From Lagopus muta (lineage: Eukaryota > Chordata > Aves > Galliformes > Phasianidae), in contig NC_064436.1 of NCBI RefSeq assembly GCF_023343835.1, positions 55,403,883 to 55,467,882 of the forward strand: DNA of 64,000 nucleotides. The letters run 5' to 3'. Shown here piece after piece: positions 50,001 through 60,923 of this stretch (its first letter is position 1; the number at the start of each line of letters is the position of its first letter). The notes under the pieces were generated by a model. It was not told the origin of the DNA and made no database searches. It worked only from the letters and a program-made list of their open reading frames with translations. The translations under genes were made by a program, and so were the position numbers.

Positions 50001-50501
50001 ATCACTTCCATTCAAAACTCAGTTTTTTAAGGTGCTGAATGAATTCGTATAGAAAACATCATTTAATCTATCTGGAAATAAATCTTTCTGAAAGAGAAAA
50101 CAAAACATTTTTCACAGTAGTTTCAACACCTTCTTGAGTTATAGGTCATTAAAAAGGAGACAAACATTTGCTTTAATGTCTGCATGTGTTTGTTCGTCTA
50201 AAAACTGTTTTAAAAAGAAAAATGGATGCTGCATGCTGCTGTTTCACACTCTGTACTAGGGCTATGTTACTAGAAATTATTTGAGAAAACAAAAAGGGAG
50301 GTCGAACTGAATAATCTAACACAGTGATTTCCTTCTTCCATTATTCTTCAAAGGAATGCTTTCATCACCTGTCTCCCTTGCCAGTTTCACAATAGAGAAG
50401 AAGGAAGGAAGCCAATCTGACCCATGGCACAGTATTGCAGTTTCTGGCTGGGCTCAGTCATTACATCAGAATAGCAACGTTGTTACAAAAAGTTATTAAA
50501 C

Positions 50502-50526
50502 TTTTTTTTTTTTTTTCCCTTTCTTT

Positions 50527-50556
<30 letters not shown>
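50502..50556. repeat. Poly-T tract (T15 ... T27)
   Basis: T15 at 50502-50516, a short pyrimidine spacer, then T27 at 50530-50556. The whole 55 bases are pyrimidine on the plus strand. No adjacent transposon body was recognised. Confidence 0.93.
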
Positions 50557-50560
<4 letters not shown>

Positions 50561-51846
50561 ATATAAACAGAATAGTGTGAATACAGCACCAGTAGTCAGA
50601 AAAATATTGTTGATGCATGTAAGGTTTAGATGTAACTACATTAAATTAATTTAATAAATTAATGTATTCTCAAACTATTAGGCTGTAATTTTTACTTCAT
50701 TGTAACTACTTAGCATAAGCCATTTGCAGGAGTTGGCCGGCAGGGAGTACATATTACAATACAAAAATCTGCTGATTTCTGATCTGATCTGCTGACTTTC
50801 TTTTCAAAAGCCTTCTTTCTGTACTTTGTTCTCGTTTTCTCAGAGACACGTTAATCAATACAGAACAATTACTTCACTGACAGTAATGAAAAAGAATAAA
50901 ATTAAGGGCTCCAGCCTCCTTTTACAGATGTAGCAGAAGTTTCTCCACTAACTTCAGCAGAAGCAGGGATGGATGCTAGGACCACTGCATAAGTCAATTT
51001 AGTCTTTCATAAGAACATATGCAATGCTTATTGATTTGAGATGAAGCAGCTCCCTAACTGTTCCCAAGTTATAGTGCTGAAAGATATCAGAAGAATTCTA
51101 TATGGCTTTTCAGCCAAATTTTTATTACCTGTACAGATTGATATAGCAAATTGAGGCTTTACATTCAGATTGTTATCATGTCTCTTTGCTCCGAAGTGGT
51201 ACATTTTGTAAACTATCAAATCAATTTCAAAGCTGCAATCGGGGGGGGGAAATCTAGTGAATTTTGGTGTAAACAAAAAAGAGGAATTTATGCAGCTCTT
51301 GCACATGATTAGCAAAGCCATCTGTTTCTCTTACCCACATAATTGTCAACTAATCAATTGTTAGTTGTAAGTGTCCAGTTGCTTAACGGCATTGTACCTC
51401 CTATTGCAATTCATTATCCCAAACACTTTACAGATCTTCAATGTCTGAATTATTTATTTTCAGGAGTGAACAGAGTGAGAAAAATGGCAAAAGATAACAA
51501 GGAATGGAGATGTAGGTAAAAAAGGAGGAGCCTAAAGAATCCAGATGTGGACAAGTATGTATGCAGACAATGGCATCAGCATTTCTATGATGCATTGATG
51601 AGCAGTAATGTGAGGGAGAGACAGATGGAAACTGGCAGAGGAAAGCACATACAATAGAAGGAAAATAAGCTTCTGGCAAGGGTAGACAAGAAGGAGCTGA
51701 GGATTTAATAAAGGGGAAATTGGGTGCTCTTGCATCAGGCTAAAAAAAAAAAAAAAAATAATAATGCAATGACTTTGGTCAGTGCTGGCCAGAGTGCTGA
51801 TGCAATTATCATAATCACTTCAGTAGAAATTTCTTCTGAGCCCTGA

Positions 51847-51851
<5 letters not shown>

Positions 51852-51891
<40 letters not shown>
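51852..51891. repeat. (TA)20 microsatellite
   Basis: About 40 bp of uninterrupted TA alternation preceded by GTGTG. It is self-complementary and likely to be polymorphic. Confidence 0.97.
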
Positions 51892-51893
<2 letters not shown>

Positions 51894-52380
51894 TAGGTGG
51901 CATAACATACGTGGTGTAATGATATATTTCACTGGTGTTAAAAGATCAGTGACCTTAGTGCCTGCACCAAATATGTTCTTGATAGATGCCATTATCTCAG
52001 CAATCTATTGTTATGAGCCTCTGAAATCTGTGAAAAGAAGAATTTTGACTCTTTTAAAGACAGAATGAAATAAAAAATGGAAAGATAAAAAGGGAATTGA
52101 ATCTGTGCTTTTCCATTTAAGTGCATGATTACATTTGAAAATAAAGCTTAGGAAAGAGTGATGGATCCATTATTCCAGTAGAACACTTTTACATATTTTG
52201 ATAGTTATTACTTTATCATGCTACTTTTCTCTTATGATTTTGCTTACAATTATAACAGCAAGGATAAAACAGAGAAAAGGCAAGTGCTTGTTGTGTTTAA
52301 TCAGAAACATACCAGAGGATTACCTTAAAGAAAGTTGGAAATCCAAAAGGAAACATCCATTTGATATATGCATTGAATAT

Positions 52381-52832
52381 GCTTTGGTGGTATGGCACTA
52401 GAGAGGGAACCTTCCCACTGATATTCCATTACATTTCATTGCCACATGGCATATGGCAGGGGGGCAGTCTGACCTGAAAGTACATATGAAGCAAAGGTGT
52501 TTCACTGAATTCCTCCATGTGGAAAAAATTGCACCCCTTGACACTCATCAACAATTGCTGAGTGCTTACTGGAGAGCAATTACTAGATGTGAAAACAGTG
52601 AGGTGGTAGGTGCTGTGTTTCATCAGTGGGTCATATTATACAATGCATATTTTACAAGCATGGCATGGCAGCTCTTGTTCATAGCTGGTGAAAACACATA
52701 GCAAATCACTGGTGACTGTGCGATAAATAGTGGCTTATGACTGAGAATTTGCTTTAACATATTGTATTATTGTGCTCTTTTGTATCTACTGAAGTTTCCG
52801 TGGAAATAAATAGGAGGCATTTCTTTCAGGGA
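52381..52832 (+). mobile_element. Galluhop-like mariner, internally deleted copy
   Basis: A second copy of the family at 17271. It shares the leader (ACCTTCCCACT... ATTCCATTA... TTGCCA...), the transposase start reading HMKQRCFTEFLHVEKIAPLD (first helix-turn-helix of mariner transposases), and then jumps to the C-terminal end reading LLFIAGENT before a stop at about 52701. The catalytic core is missing, as in short non-autonomous copies. Its right end, TAGGAGGCATTTCTTTCAGGGAG, is the inverted complement of the left end of the copy at 17271 (both contain the complement of TGCCTCCTA). The left terminal repeat is decayed or absent here. Confidence 0.75.
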
Positions 52833-55800
52833 GATCTTTTTCAGGAACTATTAAAGTAAATATAACTGAAGGACTATTTTGTCATCTGAGGCTATGTAAC
52901 AGAGCAATCTAACCACAGAATCTTATGTACGGTCATTTCTCCTTTGGATAGGAAAGTGGATGTAGTGAGAGATCATACTGAGGACATTGACCCTGGCTAC
53001 ATTAACAACTAACTCAATGAGAATTAGTTCATAAAAACAATTATAATGATGTTTAAGAGATCATTAACATTCATGCCTTCATAACCTATTACTGAAGTGT
53101 TGTGATTACTCTGTAATTAGCTCTTGATTTTGTTTCTACGTCTGTATCACTTTTTTCTCTCTATAGTTCCACATATATCAAGAGCTTCCCTAGATTTTAG
53201 ATATTTGTTGCAAGATTTTAAGTACTGCAGAGACAATAAATAGGATAGATATTATCTACCGTTATAGATGCGAATGGAAAGAATAAAATTTTATATTCAT
53301 CACAAACTTTAGGAGCTTTTTTCCCCCCAAGGTTAACATGATGATGTAAGAGTTAGCATTTAAGTTTAAAATGACACAAAAAGAAAACAAGCCAAGCTTA
53401 GCCTAATCCTGTGAATCTAGTGTTCAAGAATTATATATTTATCCTTCATCAGTAAGGCAACAAAATCAACAAAGCAGACAGAGTACACTGCTCCAGAGAG
53501 AGCTGGAAGTTAGATTTTGCATTTTGCACCTTAAAGTTACCCTTCAGATAGAACTCATGTATTTTCCTTCTATTTTGTAGAAATAATATATTATTTGTTA
53601 TCTCCTCATTATAGACACTGAAAGTCATGCAGCGAAACCAGTGAAATAGGTGAGTGAATCTGTGTGAATTAAATATTAAAACTATGAGTTTAGATCAATA
53701 GCACAAGAGTTTGCTTTTTTTGTGTGTTTATTTTTAAACTGCCTTTAGTATACCCACACATAACACCATAACATGGCATAAAGTATAGCAATAACAGCAG
53801 GGTGGCAAAGTCTTCAGCTACAGCAAAAGAGGACAAGCCCAAATACAGCAATTGTGGACACTGAAATTAAAGAAGAAAATTTGCTTACCTTTAGAAGACT
53901 TCAGTTACACAGAAACCTCCAGCAAGATACCTTCTCCTCCACTACCAACCCTTAAATGAGGTCTGGGAAGAAGTGGATCCTGGCTCCTCCACTTCTGGTC
54001 ACTCAGATGCATTGCATGCACCTGAACTCCCCTGGGTTTGCCATACCCTCCCACCAGGTGCTCAATCACTGGTTCAGGCTGTAATTTAGCATTTTTGCTA
54101 CATTGTGCTATTCAGGTTAAAAACCAAGAGAATCACACCCTGTGAAGGTGAAATAGAACTTATGTCTCCAAAACTGGTGAATCAGGTTGAATTAATAAAT
54201 CCAAATTCAGTCTCAATACCTGACCTGTTCTGGAAAAGACCCAAGTTTCATACTTACTAACGACCACTGAAAGATATTGAAAAATCATGTCAGAGCAGCA
54301 AAAATGCTAATAAATAAATAAATAATGAGGAGGTTTGCAAGTGAAAAACAGGGAAGAAATGAAACATGAGAAAGGAAACTATTCCTTTAGAGAATAATAG
54401 AAGAGCTTAAGGTTGCCTAAAGAAGTTTACCAGTTGGGTTAATAACAATGTAAAAATATGTAATGGGGGAAAAAAAAAGTTCTTTATTAGATAAACGCAT
54501 ATAGACAAATCTATACTAGAGATAAATAATAATTAAAAAAAACCCACAACTTAATATGTTTAATAATAGTGAGAGTAATTAACGATTGGAACAGTTTATA
54601 TAAGCGCATCTCTGCCACACATTTAAAGAAACAGAACAAATTGAAAAAAAATACAAAAAAAAGCTTGTCAACTTTTTTCAAGCATTCAAGTTGATTTGAA
54701 ACTGGATAAAAACATAGTTATGTTCTAGCTTTGGAGTCTTTAACAAAATTGGTCTTCTTTTTTTTCTTTCTACAAGTCCTCTTCTTTTTCAAATTACCAG
54801 ATTTAGGGGAAAAAAAAAAAGACCTTTTGATGTAACTAATCTTTAAAGTTATATGTTCCCATTGTATTCACTATTTTTCAAATGTTATTTTCAGCAAAAC
54901 TTTATACAAATCCCAGAAATAAAATATGAAAAGGAGAACATAATGAGGATAAGGCAAAGGAATAAAATCAACAAAATGGTTATGATTAGAAGTCCATGGT
55001 ACATGACAGAATGAAACTCTATGACTTGAACTTTATGTAGTTTTCAGGGAGGAAGAAGATGATGAATGTTAAGTGATCAAATCTGATGTCAGAGAGGGAA
55101 AGATTAAGAAAATCAGAAAGATTTGAGAGAGTTCTATAGAACAGAGAGAAGGTGGACTGTGATGACAAGAAAGCTAGTTAGTACTGTAGAAAAAGATTAG
55201 GAAGAAAGATAATGTGATTAGTAAAAAAAGAAATTCAAGAGTTACATTCTACTGATGAGATTAATAGATTTCAAGTGCATATTGGCTCCTCCTTTTACTG
55301 TATACAGGCAGGATATCATATAGCTGATGGTAAGTTACTAAGCAAGAACCTGTAGTTGCAATGTTTGAAAGTTTCAGTAACTCTTGTGCATTGTCATCCT
55401 TGGTGCATTCTGAGAATTTTACACTACCTCAATTTTCTTTATACAAATATTTCTTATATCTGGTTGCCATACATATCAACTTCCAAACCTGGCTGACCAT
55501 GGTGTCCATATGTAAAACCCAAGGCCTGCTCCTCTTTATTTCCTCTGGTGTCTTACCCACCAAGACTCTCCTCCCATCCCTTACAGCAAGTAATTCCAAG
55601 TACATTCACCTGTAACTAAACATATCCTCCAGTCATTTCCAAAAGTATTTCTCCCATAAACTTGTTTTCTAATTGATTTCAGCTTCTTGATTTGTTCCTG
55701 GATGCTGGTTCCTTGGATTTAAACCAAGGATTTTTGGGTCTAAACACTTCACTGTAACTGCATAACATGTAATGAAGCACGTGTCCTTGGAGGCAAACTA

Positions 55801-57810
55801 ATTCCTAATTATTTTATTACTTTAGGTTTTGGGACACTATAGCATAACTCTGTAGCAAATAGCGGCTCTATCATTAAAACATTCTTGGAAAAGCAATAAA
55901 ATATAGTACATTCTTTGTGATGTAACATGCAGAATTAATTTATTTTCCTCTTGACAGACAAGCCTTTCCCCTCCACTTATCCATTAGCAGTTCTACTAGA
56001 CAGCTGAAAAATCTGCATATTTATGAAAAATGAATTACTGATTAGATCAAAGAATATTTTTGTATTGATCATAGGACCCTCTCTTCTGTTACCCTAGTTA
56101 AATTGCAAAATGTCAAAATATTTAAAAGTCGCTGCTCACTAAAAGCAATTGAGCATGCCTCTGGTATTGACTTTGATATACAAATATATCCTAAGGGCAC
56201 ACTGTTATCAGCTGGTAGAATATGGTAGAATATCAGCTGGTATTCTCATATGTAAATAGGTGGACTAATGCTGTAGCACCTGAAAACTAATGAAAATGTG
56301 CCAAAAATAATTGATAAAGCAAATGATAATTTGAAAACAAAAAGCATTTTACTGTCATTCTAAGGATCTTGGAGATTGATATGAGCTCAGTATGAATTTA
56401 AGGACTGACTATTCTGGATGATGTCAACATGAATGCATCAGAAAATTCCATCTGTTTTTTCAATAAAGAAACATGAAGCTATCTAATATATTTTTTAAAA
56501 TTACTGTAATAAATGCATGGAAAAATTGTCTGCAGGGCAGAACTGGAGTAGGTGGGATTTCCAAGGTGCTGTAAGAGTACATTAAAAGGGAAGTCATAAA
56601 GTACTTCTTTCCACTTCACATTCATAAAGTACACAATTGGCAGCAGTCTGTAGGTAGAAAATACCAGGTCGATGGCTGAGCTAATGAACACTCCCATTCT
56701 TGAAGTCATTTAAATGCAACTATTGGATCTTTTATTCATTGCTTTTCAAGAAAAAGGATGCCCAAATCCTCATGTTTACTTTTAGGTAGTCCTCCGTTGG
56801 CAACATCCATTCTGTCAGATAGAACAATGCATGTCTTAACTGTTCAAATTTAATACTTCCTATCTGTCTTGATAGATCTTGTCTTCTTGAAGACAGCTAA
56901 ATGAGTACTTGGTGTCTCACATTTTAAATACCTGGAAGTGCTCCATCTGATTACAGGAAAACTTGACCTGGACTGCAAGGTAGAATGCACTAACATAGTG
57001 CTGCAAGTCATTCTCAGCACCTCTTTACCATCATTGCTCCATCCACACTGTCAAACAATACTGTCATCCTTCAGGGCAACAGAAAAGAGCTTTACCTAAT
57101 TTTCTGGAACAAGAAGAAGCCCTGAAGGCGTTCAGTCCTTGACAAGCCCTTAGTGACACAAATGAATATCACAGTGTCTACTGTTTGATGGGACTGGAGT
57201 CTGCCAGTACCTATTTTAGAGGATCCCAACACAGCCTGCACCTCCATAGCCCCATCTCTGTACTCCAGGAGCCACTGCAGAAACACAGAATCAACAGAGC
57301 TACAACATAAGCCCTACTTTTAGCCCTTAGCATCCTCTGCACGTTCAGGACCCCTACTTCAAATTTACCAAAAGCTCATGTGAGTTACCATGTGACCAAA
57401 ATCTACTTAGTGACTACTTGTCTAAAATGACACCTGTCAATCATGATATATCTTTCTGTCCAATACTACTGGGAAATTCTGTCATCCTTGACTCCAGCCT
57501 CTTCCATGAATGGGGGAGTAGTCGTTTTCTACCCCAACTTACTCCCCTCTTCCACTTGTTAATATGAATGAACTCCATCACTGTCATCACTCTGAAAAAA
57601 GTAACAACTCTGCTCTATCCAGCATGCAAAAACACAGAAGAACACTGTTGAGGGGAAAGACTAATAAATAATTCATTTATTTAGAGAATCCCTTTGATGG
57701 CATTTGTTTTCAGTCTGTCCTACCAGTCTTTTTCTTTTCATAGTTCAAAGCAATATCAGCCATCCTAACTTGCTATGGTCTTCTATTCTAGATAAGACAA
57801 GACATATGTT
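52833..57810. other. Intergenic stretch, mostly unrecognised
   Basis: AT-rich sequence with one possible repeat at 53765-54090. A GC-richer non-repetitive block at about 56880-57310 is unexplained. A short direct duplication (TATCAGCTGGT and GGTAGAATAT units) lies at about 56208-56246. No supported gene was found. Confidence 0.6.
53765..54090. mobile_element. Possible avian interspersed repeat (LTR-like)
   Basis: The segment with CCTTCTCCTCCACTACCAACCC, TAAATGAGGTCTGGGAAG, GTGGATCCTGGCTCCTCCACTTC and CAGGTGCTCAATCACTGGTT has a composition unlike its surroundings and resembles an interspersed repeat I associate with galliform genomes. I cannot name the family or its ends. It has no ORF. Confidence 0.3.
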
Positions 57811-57935
57811 TCACAGAATTAGTTAGCCATGGAATGGTTGAAGATGGAAGGGACCTCTGGGATCTTGCTTAAACCCTCTGCTCTGTCAGGGTGCATTAGA
57901 GCAGGTAACCCAGAACCTTAACAACTTTCTGGCTC
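57811..57935 (-). mobile_element. Short CR1 LINE 3' fragment
   Basis: Beginning TCACAGAATTAGTTAGCCATGGAATGG, then GAAGGGACCTCTGGGATC and CCCTCTGCTCTGTCAGGGTG, this resembles the 3' end of an older CR1 subfamily in reverse orientation. Only about 120 bp can be followed. Confidence 0.65.
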
Positions 57936-59439
57936 AACAAGCTTCTGAGTCACATCGCTCATGCTGTTCCTGTCTTCTCTACAGGCTTAGCCTGATTTCA
58001 TCTGTTTTTGTCAGTTCACTCCTATTCCTTTACTAATCCTAGGAAAGTAGACTTCTCAAAGACTCAGTCTGAGCTGTCAGAAATCTGGGAAGCTGGCCAA
58101 TATGCAGTTTGATGAGCTTTGTACTGTCTTTACATTGGTAATGTGTCTTTGTACTTACAGTCACAGTTGTATGATCGAATTGTGACTAATGAGTCAAATG
58201 AAATATTTATTCACCTCTGGACTGGTTTATTAGTAATATCCCCAATCAAAAGATAAGCCTACCTGGAAGTTTATCTTTGCCACAGGCACTGTTTGTCATA
58301 CCTTCAGAGATTATCCAGATATAAGGGAGAATCATCTCTAGCAGAAGCTTCATAAATGCATTTTTCGCTACATCATTCGTGGTGAGCTAGGTCATGTTTC
58401 ATCTTCGGCAGGTTTTGAATTAACATGTTGTCTCAGAAACACATCTCCAAGCCAAATGGGTCAAAAAATTCCCCAGAAATAGCACTACCCAAAATACTGG
58501 CTTATTCCTGAGAAACTTGCTGTGGTTAGTTCCAGGTTTAATCCATCCCACAACTGAACTCTTTTCACTTTCATTTCTCCTCACTCTCTCCTTTTCCTGA
58601 AAAATTTGAGTTGTTGGGAAAAAATACATATTAAATACTGATGGCCATAAGCCAGCTGCTCTCTCTCCTCTCCTAGCAGACCTCTAACTTACCACATTTG
58701 TCCAGTCATTGTTGTCAGATAGTCCTTAATATAGGAGAGCCAAAAAAAATCATGAATTTGTTCTTGGCAGCTAAAATGAAATGAGGAAAACATTTCTTCA
58801 GCCAGCTTTCAGAAAAGTTCAGAGAATAAAATGCTTTGCTTTTTTCTTTGAACACTTAGACTCCTCTCTTGGCATCAGCATCTCTCCAAGTCTACTTGGA
58901 TCCATACCCAAGGCCAGCAATGGCAGTCTGTCTATGCTGATGCTAGCAAAATACACCTAGAAGCATCCTGAATCCTGTAGCAAAGTTCTGTACTCATCAC
59001 CATCATAGACATCTTGGACTCAGATTGAATGAAGATTGCCTACCAATCTTATCTGCCGGCATTGTAAGATTGTTCATGGAAAGTCACCAAAAGACTAATA
59101 AAAAAAACCAAACAGAACCAACATTGAATTACCTCAACTTCTGCTACCTAACTGGGCTGGACAAGGTTTGATCAAACCATGGGACTACATGGTCGATTAA
59201 ACTTGCCTAACAGCCAGCACTTACTTTACCTTATTGTGGAAGTGAAGAAAATAGGTTGAGAAAGCATGAGTCAAGATAAAGACAGGGAAATTGTTTACTA
59301 TTTACTATTGCAGGCAAGCGAGATTTGACTTGGGAAAAACTAATTGGAAATTTATTGCTTCTAACAACATATTAAGTAGTGAGAAATGAAGATAAACATT
59401 AAAACAATAAATTTTCCCATCTCTCACACACAACTTCAC

Positions 59440-59990
59440 TATTTCAATTCTGATTTCTCTATCTACTCTCTAGATATGCAGAGTGGATGAGGAGTATGGT
59501 CTCTACATATTGGCTCTTCTCTGAAGCTCCTTCCTCCTCATGTTTTCCCTGTCCATGGTGGATTCTCTACAGGCTGCAGTTCCTTCAGGAAATGTCCACA
59601 TGCTCTGGAGTGGGGTCCTATATGAGCTATAGATTAGGAATGCACTCCCCTGTTATCCTTTATTAGCTGCAAAGAAATAGCTATTCCAGTACCTGGAGCA
59701 CATCCTCCCTCTCCTTTGACCTTGGCATTTCTGCTGTTGTCTTCTTGCAGAGGTGATCACCGAAGCCTTGTCAAGCTTTTGTCTGACAAAAACTCAATTA
59801 ACTCTAACAGAGTTAATTTTCTCTACAGAGATTATATGATGATGTTTGTTCTCAGCCATGAGTCCTTGAACTTCTACCTCCCTGATTCCTTCCCTCTTCC
59901 AGCTGGGGAGAGAGAGAGCAAGCTGCTGTGTGGTTTTGAGTCGCTTGCTGGGGTTAAACCACAATTAGACCCTACTGCTTGACACCTAGT
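59440..59990. mobile_element. Possible ERV-derived remnant
   Basis: A GC-richer segment with phrases such as GGCTGCAGTTCCTTCAGGA, ATGCTCTGGAGTGGGGTCC, TACCTGGAGCACATCCTCCC and a closing GCTGGGGTTAAACCACAA resembles the region next to an LTR in avian endogenous retroviruses. There is no surviving gene and I cannot assign a family. It could instead be unrelated unique sequence. Confidence 0.35.
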
Positions 59991-60090
59991 TCAGCCTGCA
60001 GTGAAGGACACCAACTCACAGAGTATTTGCAATACACCAATGGAGGAATGCAAGGATCAGGTAAAGAAATGTTTGAAAATGACGTTTTAA

Positions 60091-60923
60091 CAGAATCATA
60101 GAATCACAGAATGGTTTGAGTTGGAAAGGACTTAGAGGTCATACTTTTCCAAACCCACTACAAGGACACCTCCCACTAGACCAGGTTGCTTCAAGACGCA
60201 TCCAGTCTGGCCTTGAACTCCTCCAGGGAGAGGGCATTCACAACCTCTCTGGACAACCTGTTCCAGTGTCTCACCGCTCTCACAGTAAAGAATTTCTTCC
60301 TAATATGTAGTCTAAATCTACCCTCTTCCAGTTCATAGCTCTTCATCTTATCAATACATGCCCTTGTAAAGAGTCCCTCTGGCTTCACTATAGGCCTCCT
60401 TCAGGTACATTAGGTCATTAGGTCATTATAAGGCCTCAGTGGAGACTTCTCCAGGCTGAAGAGCCTCAGCTCTCTCAGCTTGTACACATAGAGGAGGTGT
60501 TCAAGTCCTCATCTTCGTGGCCCTTCTCTGGAGCTGCTCCAACAGCTCAATGTCATTCTTGTGTTGATGGCTCCAGAACTGGACGCAATACTCCTGGTGG
60601 GGTCTCATGAGAGCAGAGTAGAAGCACAGGATCACCTCACTTGACCTGCTGGCCATGTTTCTCTTGATACAATCCAGGATACAGTTAACTTTTGCAAGTG
60701 GACATTGCTGGCTTATGTTGCGTTTCTCACATACCTAATTCTTCTCCTCAGGGCTGCCCTCAAGCCATTCTCCGCACAGCCTGTATTTGTCTTTGGGATT
60801 GCCCCAGTCCAAGTGCAAGACCTTGCAAATTGCCTTACTGAACTTTAGGAGGTTGGTGTGGGCCCACCTCTCAAGCCTGTCTAAGTCTCTCTGGATGGCA
60901 ACCCTTCTCTCTAGCATGTCTTA
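60091..60923 (-). mobile_element. CR1 LINE, 3' third including reverse-transcriptase C-terminus
   Basis: The longest CR1 copy here (about 830 bp), in reverse orientation. The plus strand begins AGAATCATAGAATCACAGAA, the reverse complement of the CR1 3' terminal repeats. On the minus strand the polymerase C-terminal region is readable: AIQRDLDRLERWAHTNLLKF near 60895-60835, VLHLDWGNPKDKYRL near 60815-60770, and farther on EEGRFRLHIRKKFFTVRAVR with HWNRLSREVVNA near 60330-60220. Stops and indels interrupt the frame, and the 5' part is missing as usual. A small ATTAGGTC duplication lies at about 60412-60428. Confidence 0.95.

Larger units (their letters stand above)
45191..52380. other. Intergenic stretch without recognised genes
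   Basis: AT-rich sequence with simple repeats: an A/AAAC/CAA tract at 45257-45309, AAAT at 46985-47012, poly-T at 50502-50556, an A-rich tract at 51741-51758 and a TA microsatellite at 51852-51891. A G9-like run occurs at about 51241-51249. No coding exon or transposon body is recognised in the remainder. Confidence 0.7.

Noticed and set aside
51735..52068. ORFs encoding IYIYIYIY runs
   Set aside because: They are translations of the TA microsatellite at 51852-51891.
60191..60917. Two minus-strand ORFs as host genes
   Set aside because: They encode CR1 reverse-transcriptase remnants (RFRLHIRKKFF, RDLDRLERWAHTN) inside an element with CR1 3' ends.
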